A stretch of 38,291 nt of DNA from a virus: the IMG/VR virus record IMGVR_UViG_3300045440_000173, positions 1-38,291 of that record; one strand, written 5' to 3'. The notes beneath the pieces are model-generated. The model was given only the letters and a program-made list of their open reading frames with translations. It made no database searches and had not been told where the DNA came from. Every line of letters begins with the position of its first letter. Within the stretch, counting starts at the first letter, position 1. The position numbers and the translations under genes were made by a program. Shown here piece after piece: positions 7,351 to 15,961 of the stretch.

Positions 7351-8388
7351 TTATTCGGAGATGCGTCCGCCTTTGCGGGAGAACTCCATTTTCTCGCTCA
7401 CCGTTTTAGCGGCGAACTCGGACTGGTTGCAGACGGGGCGGGAGTCGGGAACGGTGGCGGATTCAAGTTTCAGCGGGCGAATGCCGAAACGGCGCTGGGT
7501 CTTGGACAGCTCAACGATCTGGGCTTCCTGCGCCTGTACCTTCTTGCTCAGCTCTTCGACCTTGGCGGCCTCGGGCTCAGCGATTCCCAGCTTGCCCTCA
7601 AGCTCGGCAACCTTGGCCTTGAGCGCCTCGTTCTCAGCGATGAGCGCGGCTTGATCCTCGGCGTCGAGTTTGGCCTGCACTTCGCCAACGACATCCTCGG
7701 GTTTGGCCTCGGGGTTTTCAACAGCGTATTGAATGGCGCGGGCAACGTGTTCGGGGGATTTCCCGAACGCGGAATGGATGGACTGGATGACGTTCATAAA
7801 GCGGGAGTGTGGTGGTTTTTCAACTACAGGTAAAGTGGGGGTGATTTCGTTGTGTATCGGTTTCTCGGATACGTCAAGCGGTGTTTCCTTGCTGAAGAGG
7901 GCTTTATTGGCAGCGGGAGCGGAAACGAAGTCGGCGGACTCAATCGAGGTCGGGCGAATGAAGGCGCTTCCGCCGTCGGCCGCCTCCTCTAAGTCTTGGT
8001 AAATCGAGACGGAGACGCCGAATGATTCCGGAGCAGTCATGGCCAATTCAAAGAGGGTATCGTAGGCTTGGCGGTTGTGAGTCTTGAATGCTTCCAGCGC
8101 CTTGAATTGCGAGGCGCGCAGCACGCCACTCTCGGCGTCAATGTAGATGCCAGAGAACACGCCGACGACCTCCGTTGGCGCGGGGTTGTAGGAGTGATTC
8201 AGGAAGGCTTTGATGCTCTTACCCTGGCTCAACTGGAAGAGCCCTTGCAGGCTGCCCAAGTCCACGCGGCAATTGTGGCCCGCTGCCTCGCCAATCGACA
8301 TCAGCGCGACGTTGCGCAGGATGCCGTTTTCGGGGTCAACGTTGGTGAGTTGGAGTGGCTCTGCGTTATAGTAGCGAACAAGGGTCAT
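7351..8388 (-). CDS. prohead protease fused to scaffold
   Basis: 345 aa with two parts. Residues 1 to about 165 form the protease: AFLNHSYNPAP (His65) and PESFGVSVSIY (Ser126 region) fit the His/Ser pattern of HK97-type (S78) prohead proteases. Residues about 190-310 are Glu/Ala/Lys-rich coiled coil (ENEALKAKVAELEGKLG), the scaffold on which the coat assembles and which the protease then removes. It lies directly before the coat gene. The 345-aa single-polypeptide protease/scaffold arrangement is common in siphoviruses. Confidence 0.82.
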   Translation of the reverse strand: MTLVRYYNAEPLQLTNVDPENGILRNVALMSIGEAAGHNCRVDLGSLQGLFQLSQGKSIKAFLNHSYNPAPTEVVGVFSGIYIDAESGVLRASQFKALEAFKTHNRQAYDTLFELAMTAPESFGVSVSIYQDLEEAADGGSAFIRPTSIESADFVSAPAANKALFSKETPLDVSEKPIHNEITPTLPVVEKPPHSRFMNVIQSIHSAFGKSPEHVARAIQYAVENPEAKPEDVVGEVQAKLDAEDQAALIAENEALKAKVAELEGKLGIAEPEAAKVEELSKKVQAQEAQIVELSKTQRRFGIRPLKLESATVPDSRPVCNQSEFAAKTVSEKMEFSRKGGRISE

Positions 8389-8391
8389 AAA

Positions 8392-11300
8392 TTAGGGGAT
8401 ATCGTCAGTTGCGGGGATGAATAGTGAGGCAAGTTTTACGTTGTCGTTTACCACTGTTAGGGCGGCGTCTATGTCGGTCTTGGTGCTGATTCCTGCGAGT
8501 GAGGTGATTGCGCCGTTGGTACCGCGCATGTCCGTGTTGGTGGTCGTTGTATCCACAAGTGTGACACGCGGGATTATTGCGCCCGTGTGGGTCGTTGCGG
8601 CAAGCATCATCTCGGAGCCGACGGCGGCGGGCGCGGCGGGCAGGTTGTCAGTCTTGGCCTTGATAGCCGCAATGCCCGCGTTGTCGGGTGCCCTGTAGCT
8701 GGCAGCGAGGAGAGGCGTGGTCGGGATCGCGTCAACGCTCGCTTGACTTGCCTTGGCGGCAACGGTGGCCTCCAGCGCAAGCGGGGCGACAGCGGAATCG
8801 AGTTCGGCCTTGGTGGGGCCGTCGTATGCATTGAGCGCGGCGGCTGCGGCTGCTTGGGTCGCCGTAGAGTCAAGCGGTGCGGTTGCGTTGCGGCTGCTGA
8901 TGGCTGCGTCGATGCGCGCCAGCTCCGTGGCCAGTTCTACTCGCACGGCGGCGGCTACCTCGGCAGCGGTCGGCGCGGATCCGCCACCTGCAACAACCGT
9001 CGCGGACGTCGAAAGGTTGATCGTCACCTGTGGCCCGCCAACGACATCCTCGATGGGGTCATCCGCAATGCCGCCAACCAAGTTTCCGCCCGTCACATAT
9101 GCCTGCGAGACGGACCCCGAGGCCCACGAAATTTGCCAGTCCAGAAGCTCGACGGTGATCGCGATTTGAACGCCGCTGGAAAGGGTGGTCAGGCCGGAAA
9201 TGTTGGCGAACGCGGACAGCCGGATACCATCCTCGGTGGCCTGCTCGATGGCGATGATGTCGGCAATCTCGGCAAGCGTGAACTCGTCACGTGTTCCAGT
9301 GGCGCGGATTTTCTTGTTTGCAAAGTCCACCGTGTAATCGGCGGGCATGATGGAGTCGTAAAACGGGGTGATCGTTTGGCTGGTGAGCACTGAGGCCCCC
9401 GTTGCCGAGGTGATGGCCGTGTAAATTTCGCGGGCGTACTCCTTCTTGCGGACGCGCACACTTAGCACGTCGCCCGCTGAAATCTCCACGCCGTTGTTGT
9501 AGGCGAACGTAAGCGAGGTGCCGTCTGGGATGGCGTTGTAAACCTCCGTGTCGGTGGTCTCGTTGTAAATGCGGACGCGAGTTCCTGAGATGATCGGCCC
9601 AACCGTGATGGCTGCATCGGTTTTGAACGGGTAAACCACAAGCTGCGATGTCGCATCGGTCACAAGGTCGATGCGGATGAAGGTTATCGCGTTGGTGGTG
9701 GCGGCGGTGACGGTGGTGGCGCGAACCTTGAGTTTGATTCCCGTGGCGGGGTTGATCGCGGCGAGGCCCGAAAGGGTGGCGGCGTCTAGGGTCAACCAAG
9801 TGCCGTTCCACGCTCCGCCCGTGCTCCACTGAAACTCGTAGCTCATGTTTGTGGTGAGCGTGCCCGTGATCGTTGGGGCGATGTTGGCAAACGCGGTGTA
9901 GCCCAGCATCAGGTAATCCATCTCCCAGACGATCTGATCGCCAACGGCGGGCATGTAGATACTGCCTGCGCCCGTGAACTTTGGCGTTCCTGCGGTGATG
10001 TAGCACTGCGCGGCGGAGGTCGCGGTATTGCTGATCTCGTTGCCCGCGATGATTAGGCGGCCTGTGGTCGTTCCTGAAAACTCATCGGCCCAGTGCGAGC
10101 CGTATATCGAGCTTTGTCCCGCGATGCCCATCAATTGCCGAACGCCGCGCAATCGGGTGTCGTTGCCCGATGCGTAACCGCCCGAACCGGTGCCGCCCCA
10201 ACAATTGTCAGTTACGGTCCGATAGGTGTTGGCCGATGTCACGAAAAGCACCGTGCGGTGGTCTGAAATATAGATGCGGTTAAACTCATTTTCCCCCGAC
10301 TGCAACACGTTGCCGATGCCCGCAGGCCTGTTGGTTCCAGCGGGCAATGGCGAGGCAGGCGTGCCGATGTTCCGGAAGCGGTTTTTGTAGCATTGCGCAC
10401 TCAGGGCGAAAATGTAGTCGTAGCAGTTGATGTTCGCCAGACCGCCAAACCATGTCAGCCCCGTCCACAAGATGCCCAATGAAAGCGAGGACGCGACTAG
10501 AACGGACAGGCCGTTGGTCGTCTGCGTCGTGCCAACCAAGCAATCACCCCACACCGGATCGGTGACGGTCACGGCGGAAACGTCCACGAAATAAAATTCT
10601 GAGCCGATGCAGGTGCAGCGGGTTAGTGTGGCGTTCGCCACGCGGATAAGAGCGATTCCGCGCTTGTCTGGGTTTGCATGGGTGAGCGTGCCAGTTGATG
10701 CTTCAAATTGCTCAACTTGAACGTCGGTCAAAATGACTGAAGCGCAGTCTGCGATGTTAAGCGTGGTGGCGCCTGCCGTGGCTGTGCCAACGCCGTTGTC
10801 ACCAGCCCAGAGGCGCGTCATCCGGCAGTCGGTAAACGTGATTCCTGCGAAGCCGTTGTTGATGAGCAAGCAGATGCCGGAAAGAAAGCCCTCGCCGCCC
10901 CAAGCGGCGTTTGTGATCGTGTTTCTCGTCGGGCTGTTGCCGAAGCCTAACAGGTGGCCACCCGCACATCCTTGGGCAAAGTTTTCGATGTTGAGCGAGT
11001 AGCAGTTGGTGACGCTGAGAAACCAATTACAAACGCAGTTTTTAAGGTCAATAACGCCAGCCGCACCGGCGTTTATCTCGTAGCGGCTGCTAGAGGTGGC
11101 ATGAAGCACATTGGCCGCGTAATTTTGGGTGTTCGTGTTTGAGAGCCACACGTTCGGGATGCGCACGCGCAGGCCGCTCGCGGGCTTGAACCCACATGAA
11201 TTAGACGCGCGGCGGGCAATCGTGACCTTCGAGTCGATCGAGCGAAACGTGATTGCTGCCGTTGCCGTAGCGTTGGACGAAAGGGTGACGCTGGTATTTG

Positions 11301-12201
11301 CGACGATGGAGTTGATGCAGGTGCCGTCGACGAGCGTTTCGGCGGTGCCGGTGTTGGTGTTCTGAACCGCGCCACGCACGTTAAAACCAGCAGTGCTGGC
11401 CATCGTAACCACAGCGCTTGCGTTGGTCGCGTTGCCTTCCTGCTCACGCCATTGGCCAAAGTATTTCCCGCGCAGGTCCGTCGCCACAAACTGCGTGGTG
11501 GTGCCCCATCGGCAACCGGCGTTCAGCCATTTTTCATACACGTTTGAGCCCACCGAGGTCTCCATCCAAAAAGCAGGCAGCGAGTCGAGAACGGGAAGGT
11601 TAAACGTTTGATCGTCCGTGCCGTTCGTTACGCCAAGCTCGAACCAGTCGCCTTGGCATACGAGCGAGCCGAGACGCGGGATCGAAAGATTGTTTCCGCC
11701 TTCCGCCGCAATCTCAATCCATGAACGGCGTCCGCCCGTCGCGCTGTTGATCGTGACCGTCGCGCCGCCAGGGAGCGTGACGACCTCGTTGTCTAAAAAC
11801 GTGCCAACCTTGGAGCGGAACTTGACAAGACCAGTGGTGGGCATGGCCCCGCCTGCGGCGTTGGGGATAGCGGGATACGTTGCCCACACGCCGAGGAACT
11901 CGCCCGTCGCGCCGCTGGTTCCGCCCGTGCAGTTCTGCGTGCCTACGGTGCCGAGTGTGGGAACGTTGCCAGAGCTGGCGTCGAACTCGATTTGCCATAC
12001 TTTCGTGCCGTCGATCAAGATTCCGCCGCCGAGCGTGGCGGAAATGTCCATAGACCCGACCACCGCCGCCTGCTGGGCGTGGCGAATGTCGGAATCGAGC
12101 GTGAGCACGCCGCCGTTGCACGCCACGTTTTCACCGTTGGCGAGGCCGCTGATTGAAGCGTCGTCGTAGTTCGTGTTGGCGGTAATTATTTGATTACTCA
12201 T
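8392..12201 (-). CDS. very large beta-rich structural protein (tailspike/adhesin-like), 1269 aa
   Basis: The longest gene in the window. Residues about 1-250 are Gly/Thr-rich beta sequence. Residues about 270-700 have the Asn/Cys/Thr-laden repeating strands of a right-handed beta-helix (for example TLNIADCASVILTDVQVEQF, then ATLTRCTCIGSEF one turn later), as in tailspikes. A further beta section follows. The last about 200 residues are Ala-rich and helical, with the phage structural motif NAGIAAIKAKTDNLP. It is unusual that it sits inside the head block, between portal and protease. It could be a capsid-borne adhesin or a tailspike. No enzyme active site can be named. Confidence 0.7.
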   Translation of the reverse strand: MSNQIITANTNYDDASISGLANGENVACNGGVLTLDSDIRHAQQAAVVGSMDISATLGGGILIDGTKVWQIEFDASSGNVPTLGTVGTQNCTGGTSGATGEFLGVWATYPAIPNAAGGAMPTTGLVKFRSKVGTFLDNEVVTLPGGATVTINSATGGRRSWIEIAAEGGNNLSIPRLGSLVCQGDWFELGVTNGTDDQTFNLPVLDSLPAFWMETSVGSNVYEKWLNAGCRWGTTTQFVATDLRGKYFGQWREQEGNATNASAVVTMASTAGFNVRGAVQNTNTGTAETLVDGTCINSIVANTSVTLSSNATATAAITFRSIDSKVTIARRASNSCGFKPASGLRVRIPNVWLSNTNTQNYAANVLHATSSSRYEINAGAAGVIDLKNCVCNWFLSVTNCYSLNIENFAQGCAGGHLLGFGNSPTRNTITNAAWGGEGFLSGICLLINNGFAGITFTDCRMTRLWAGDNGVGTATAGATTLNIADCASVILTDVQVEQFEASTGTLTHANPDKRGIALIRVANATLTRCTCIGSEFYFVDVSAVTVTDPVWGDCLVGTTQTTNGLSVLVASSLSLGILWTGLTWFGGLANINCYDYIFALSAQCYKNRFRNIGTPASPLPAGTNRPAGIGNVLQSGENEFNRIYISDHRTVLFVTSANTYRTVTDNCWGGTGSGGYASGNDTRLRGVRQLMGIAGQSSIYGSHWADEFSGTTTGRLIIAGNEISNTATSAAQCYITAGTPKFTGAGSIYMPAVGDQIVWEMDYLMLGYTAFANIAPTITGTLTTNMSYEFQWSTGGAWNGTWLTLDAATLSGLAAINPATGIKLKVRATTVTAATTNAITFIRIDLVTDATSQLVVYPFKTDAAITVGPIISGTRVRIYNETTDTEVYNAIPDGTSLTFAYNNGVEISAGDVLSVRVRKKEYAREIYTAITSATGASVLTSQTITPFYDSIMPADYTVDFANKKIRATGTRDEFTLAEIADIIAIEQATEDGIRLSAFANISGLTTLSSGVQIAITVELLDWQISWASGSVSQAYVTGGNLVGGIADDPIEDVVGGPQVTINLSTSATVVAGGGSAPTAAEVAAAVRVELATELARIDAAISSRNATAPLDSTATQAAAAAALNAYDGPTKAELDSAVAPLALEATVAAKASQASVDAIPTTPLLAASYRAPDNAGIAAIKAKTDNLPAAPAAVGSEMMLAATTHTGAIIPRVTLVDTTTTNTDMRGTNGAITSLAGISTKTDIDAALTVVNDNVKLASLFIPATDDIP

Positions 12202-12209
12202 GGGCTATG

Positions 12210-12590
12210 TTAGAAATTAAGAGCTTTGGTGGCCACAAGTCCGGTTAAAGTGGTGCCGTCGAATCCGGTATAAAAGGCGTCCGTCGCGTTGTCGGTTGAA
12301 ATGAATCGGTAACGCGTTGTCGTGCCGTAATCGTAGGTGTAAACGCGCCCGCCCGTGATTGCCGTGGGGCCGGTCGGAACCGCGCCAACCGCCAGGCCAA
12401 ACCAGCTCGTCGTCGGGTCGTAGTCCACGCCCGCCGGTCCTTGCGGTCCGGTGTCGCTGGACACCTCAACAGTCACGTCGTCAACCATGCTCGTGACGCT
12501 CACCGTTACGTCATCGGTGAGCGCGTTGACGGTGATTGTCACATCGTCAATCGTGACCGGCGCTGTGATCGTGACGTTATCGGCGGCCAT
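12210..12590 (-). CDS. structural protein with VTV repeats and collagen-like motif, 126 aa
   Basis: The first 45 residues repeat a D-D-V-T-(V/I)-x-V unit four times (residues about 5-45), giving a stack of short beta strands. Then comes a collagen-like GPQGPAG, and a C-terminal domain rich in Tyr/Thr/Gly (GRVYTYDYGTTTRYRF). This build, a short repeat stalk plus a Gly-Pro hinge plus a globular head, is typical of trimeric fibre or decoration proteins. It lies 8 nt upstream of the 1269-aa adhesin gene, with which it probably works. Confidence 0.6.
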   Translation of the reverse strand: MAADNVTITAPVTIDDVTITVNALTDDVTVSVTSMVDDVTVEVSSDTGPQGPAGVDYDPTTSWFGLAVGAVPTGPTAITGGRVYTYDYGTTTRYRFISTDNATDAFYTGFDGTTLTGLVATKALNF

Positions 12591-12592
12591 GT

Positions 12593-12922
12593 TTATTCGG
12601 TCTCCTGCTCAGAGCGATCAATTGAGAACGTGCCTTTGACCCAAGTCGTGAAAATGCCGCCAACCTCGCACCGGATGTCCCAAGTTAGGACGGCGCGGGG
12701 CCACGTTGAAGTTATCGTATCCGCCACCAATGGGCGGGTAATCGTGTCGCCGGACACGACGCATGCCACGGGGCCGTAAACTTGAACAGCTCCCTTTTTA
12801 ACTCCGAAGGTTGCCGAGGTGATAACGGCGGGAACGGCGTTGATGCCATACGCGAAGTTGCGCGCCTTCAGCGTGTCGCCTCGAACCAAATCCTGCGCGG
12901 GAACTGTGCCTTGGATTGCCAT
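12593..12922 (-). CDS. small beta-sandwich accessory protein, 109 aa
   Basis: Begins with the strand-turn-strand motif DLVRGDTLKARNFAYG and ends with LTWDIRCEVGGIFTTWVKGTFSID, the pattern of small Ig-like or BppU-N-like domains found in phage baseplate and fibre clusters. The same plan is seen in the 119-aa protein at 789-1148. It lies between the portal gene (3-nt gap) and the 126-aa stalk protein, so the portal is immediately followed by an adhesin-type cassette of three genes. Confidence 0.6.
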   Translation of the reverse strand: MAIQGTVPAQDLVRGDTLKARNFAYGINAVPAVITSATFGVKKGAVQVYGPVACVVSGDTITRPLVADTITSTWPRAVLTWDIRCEVGGIFTTWVKGTFSIDRSEQETE

Positions 12923-12925
12923 GGG

Positions 12926-14524
12926 TTAGACGGTTGGGGATTGGGTGTTGGCCCGCGCTGCGTTGGCTTCCGCGTTGACGGCTGCCGCGTCGGCATTGGC
13001 CAGCGCATTGATTGCCTCGCTCGCGGCGGTGGCGTTGGGCATGTAGGCCATGATCTCCTGCGCGGTCACCTGCTGCGCTTCGATCTGCTCTTTCGTGGGG
13101 GCCGCGTACATCGCGTAGGCCCGCACGTTCTTGGCCCAGCGAACCGCCGAGCGCACGACCTGCTGCTGCACTTGATCGGCAAATTTGCCGTTTTCCGCGC
13201 ATACATCGTCGAGAGACTTCGACCCGTTCGCCAGAGCGGTGCCCTGGGCAAGAACGTGCTTGGTCTCGTCGATCTCGCGCACGACCGGCCAACCGTATGA
13301 AATATCCGCGATACCGTCGCCCTCGATTGGGATCTCGCCGGAATCAACCGCGATGGCGGTTTGACGCTCAATCACGCGGTCGCAAAACACTTCGCGCTCG
13401 CGGCGAATGTCTTTGAGTACGTCCGTCAAGCGGATGCGGTCCGCGCGGGCGGATGAGTAGTTGCTGTTACGATACCCGACCAAAACCTCCTCGGGGAATA
13501 GGCCGGTAGGTGCGCAAATTTGATCGAGCAACATGAGCGCGAACGATGAAAAGTCCTGCGCGTTTAGGCTGGGCTCGATTAACTTAACGTCCTCGCCCAC
13601 CTCGCCGTACATAATCGATCCGTTTTTGATGTCCTGATAGGACGAACGCGCCACGCTCTGCGCCAGGATCGTGCCGCCGTTCTGTTCAACCGTGGACGAC
13701 AGCGCGGACGATTCCGCGAACATGCCAGGGTCAAAGTTCTTCGTGAAGAACATGGACATGGCCGACTGGTTTTTAACCGTCGTCACCTTGGCCTTGATGA
13801 TGTCGTCAAGGTTCTGAATCTGCGCGATGACCGATGAAAGGATAGGGGAGAACCGGCGCTCTTCGATTCTCATGGGAGAGCCAATGTGGGAGACAAACTC
13901 GGCGGGGATGAGCTGCGCGCCGTCCTTTTCCTCGAACGACACAACCGATGACTGGCCCTGATTCGTGGTCTGCTTGCGCACGCCGAAGCGGTAAAACAGG
14001 GGAACTCCGGTCTCGTCGTAAATGATGCCGTCAAATTCGTTTTCGTCGGGCTTGGCCGGTGAGCCGCAAAGCTCCGAAGGGATGAGTTGAATCTTATCGT
14101 CAACCTCAACCGCGAAGACTTCGCCGGCGATGAGCGTTTCCACGGAGATGATTTTATTCATCCGGTGCCAGCTCCACCCGCACCCGTGCATGATCGAACG
14201 CAGGCGGCGCTCAAGGGCGCGCTCTTTCTCGTCGTTAAACCCTCCGTCGGTCGTGATCGCGTGAACCGTGGGCGAGCCGATTGCCAGCGCGTAGCGGAAT
14301 GCCAGCGCGGCCACGACGGGGTTATTGCGCAGCGACCGGCGCAGGTATGAAATAATCTTTTTGCGATCCGTGAACGGGAGCATTTCCGTTTCGGGGCGCG
14401 TGTTGTAGTCCCATGTCCCGTGCAGCTTGCGCTCGCGCGTGTTGCGGCTCGCCTCGTATTCGCCAACGAAATACTTCATCGGCTGGCCTCGGCTGTCGAG
14501 AATCGTGGGGGTAGATGCGGCCAT
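12926..14524 (-). CDS. portal protein, lambda family
   Basis: 532 aa; twelve copies would form the DNA gate at one capsid vertex. The family signature NSNYSSARADRIRLTDV and the preceding PTGLFPEEVLVGYR are clear, as is the N-terminal RSLRNNPVVAALAFRYALAIG. The C-terminal about 80 residues are Ala/Asn-rich. In lambda this portal class is associated with gpW, encoded next door here, and with a GpA-type terminase, also present, so the packaging set is self-consistent. Confidence 0.9.
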   Translation of the reverse strand: MAASTPTILDSRGQPMKYFVGEYEASRNTRERKLHGTWDYNTRPETEMLPFTDRKKIISYLRRSLRNNPVVAALAFRYALAIGSPTVHAITTDGGFNDEKERALERRLRSIMHGCGWSWHRMNKIISVETLIAGEVFAVEVDDKIQLIPSELCGSPAKPDENEFDGIIYDETGVPLFYRFGVRKQTTNQGQSSVVSFEEKDGAQLIPAEFVSHIGSPMRIEERRFSPILSSVIAQIQNLDDIIKAKVTTVKNQSAMSMFFTKNFDPGMFAESSALSSTVEQNGGTILAQSVARSSYQDIKNGSIMYGEVGEDVKLIEPSLNAQDFSSFALMLLDQICAPTGLFPEEVLVGYRNSNYSSARADRIRLTDVLKDIRREREVFCDRVIERQTAIAVDSGEIPIEGDGIADISYGWPVVREIDETKHVLAQGTALANGSKSLDDVCAENGKFADQVQQQVVRSAVRWAKNVRAYAMYAAPTKEQIEAQQVTAQEIMAYMPNATAASEAINALANADAAAVNAEANAARANTQSPTV

Positions 14525-14525
14525 G

Positions 14526-14789
14526 TTACTCGGGGACGTAGTTGCTTAAATTGATGCCGGAAGGCGCGGGGATTTCCTCGGCGGCGGCAAGGGCAAGATA
14601 CTGCTCACGCATCCGTCGAAGGAGCGTCAACTTGTTACGCCAGCGCGGGTTGTCGTTAAAAGTCGCGCTTACTCCTTGCGATGAATGCGAGTCGCCAAGT
14701 CCGTGCGAAACCGCAAGGCGGTTTTGGATCTGACCGATCTCTTCTTCGATCTCGGCAAGGCGGACGGATTGCGACGCAGTGAGGGCCAT
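14526..14789 (-). CDS. head-tail connector protein, gpW family
   Basis: 87 aa, ending one base before the portal start, the lambda gene order (A, W, B). Two helices flank a short beta hairpin: VRLAEIEEEIGQIQNRLAVS, then the loop SSQGVSATFNDNPRW, then NKLTLLRRMREQYLALA. This matches the alpha+beta plan of gpW, which plugs the portal after packaging. It is about 20 residues longer than lambda gpW because of a C-terminal extension. Confidence 0.72.
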   Translation of the reverse strand: MALTASQSVRLAEIEEEIGQIQNRLAVSHGLGDSHSSQGVSATFNDNPRWRNKLTLLRRMREQYLALAAAEEIPAPSGINLSNYVPE

Positions 14790-14820
14790 TGCCCTTTAGT
14801 GCGTCCGTGTATCCGTTTTG

Positions 14821-15702
14821 TCAATACTCCTTCACGCTCGCCCAAGGGTGATATTTCGAGACGAACTTTGCGTCGGAATAAAACCCCTTATCGAGGTTGT
14901 TCATGAAGAAGCGGCGGCGGGCAGAGATGGCGCTTTCAAGTTTGCGCTCGCCTCCCGTTGCCGATGCCAGGCCCGATCCGTTGACCACGGTCAACTCGAA
15001 GTTGTTTGTCTTCTCTCCGGTGGCGATGACGCCCGCGACCGTCCGCGTGCGATTGGAGATGGGCCGCGCGCGGCGCACAAAGTCGGGGATGCCCTCGGCG
15101 TCTCCGCTTTGCAGTTTGTCGATTATCTCAAGCCACGACCGCGCCGTGATACCACGGGCGGCCACACGATCTTTGATCCTATCTTTTACCTTCGCTTGGT
15201 TGATGGCCCATATCTGCTTAAATCTCGCCCAGTCTTCGTCCTTCACGCGCCAACCGTTACGGCTGCGATGCTTGGCGCGCAGTCGGTTGACGCCGTTAGG
15301 GCTGCGGTCGAGTTTCATTCCCTTGGTGCCTCCCGTGCGTGATCCGTCGGCAAGCGGTGCGAACTTGCCAGAATCTGGGTTAAACCAACCCATTGGAATA
15401 GCTTTCTTTGTGTCCTTGCGCCCAACCATCCATTGGCGGCCATACTCGCCGCGCCGCCCCGAGACGTTGGTGGTTCCGCCGAAACTTGCATAACCATTTT
15501 GCCGAAACGTAGCCACGCCCTTTTTAAAAGCACGCGCTCTAACTCCCGCCAAATCAGAATGCTTCTGCATTCGCATCGTTGCGCGGATGATGTGCTTCAC
15601 CTCGCCCCTGATCGTATCGGGGACGTTCTTGCGCAGCACCACCGCAAGCTGGCCGAAAAAGGTTTCGACCGGCTTAACGTCAACGGTGGCGGTTATCTTC
15701 AT
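14821..15702 (-). CDS. basic phage protein of unknown function, 293 aa
   Basis: Very rich in Arg and Lys (net strongly positive). An N-terminal helical part (PVETFFGQLAVVLRKNVPDTIRG) is followed by HIIRATMRMQKHSDLAGVRAR and a basic Trp-containing core (GRQWMVGRKDTKKAIPMGWF). The last 60 residues include LESAISARRRFFMNNLDKGFY. It resembles in general style minor tail/head-joining proteins such as HK97-gp10-like or gpZ-like proteins, but these normally lie downstream of the coat gene, not between terminase and gpW. I do not assign a function. Confidence 0.55.
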   Translation of the reverse strand: MKITATVDVKPVETFFGQLAVVLRKNVPDTIRGEVKHIIRATMRMQKHSDLAGVRARAFKKGVATFRQNGYASFGGTTNVSGRRGEYGRQWMVGRKDTKKAIPMGWFNPDSGKFAPLADGSRTGGTKGMKLDRSPNGVNRLRAKHRSRNGWRVKDEDWARFKQIWAINQAKVKDRIKDRVAARGITARSWLEIIDKLQSGDAEGIPDFVRRARPISNRTRTVAGVIATGEKTNNFELTVVNGSGLASATGGERKLESAISARRRFFMNNLDKGFYSDAKFVSKYHPWASVKEY

Positions 15703-15740
15703 CGTATCGGCTTATCCGATACGCTTTCCCGCGTCAACTC

Positions 15741-15935
15741 TCAGCGGTTCGCCGGATTGCGCAGGCGGGACTCATGCCGTAGCACGGCGACGTTGATTTC
15801 GTTGATCTCGGTCTTAATCTTGTCGAGGCGCGAGATGAGGAGGAACGGCAGGATGATCCAGACAATGCCAATGGCAGCGAGGAGGACGCCGCCGACGATA
15901 AGGAGGACTGCCGGAATGCTTTCAATTAAGTTCAT
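15741..15935 (-). CDS. small membrane protein, 64 aa
   Basis: Residues about 5-35 form one long or two close hydrophobic segments (IPAVLLIVGGVLLAAIGIVW, continuing IILPFLLI). These are followed by a charged helix (SRLDKIKTEINEINVAVLRH) that may form a coiled coil. It lies 26 nt after the terminase stop and 38 nt before the next gene. Small one- or two-TM proteins in this place could be accessory holin or superinfection-exclusion proteins, but nothing decides it. Confidence 0.55.
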   Translation of the reverse strand: MNLIESIPAVLLIVGGVLLAAIGIVWIILPFLLISRLDKIKTEINEINVAVLRHESRLRNPANR

Positions 15936-15961
15936 GCGGTGGGGACTTATACACGGAAACC

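Noticed and set aside
6601-7833. Long plus-strand open frame (410 aa) antisense to coat and protease genes
   Set aside because: Gly/Val/Asp-rich shadow of two well-supported minus-strand genes; no domain, and long antisense frames are expected at high GC.
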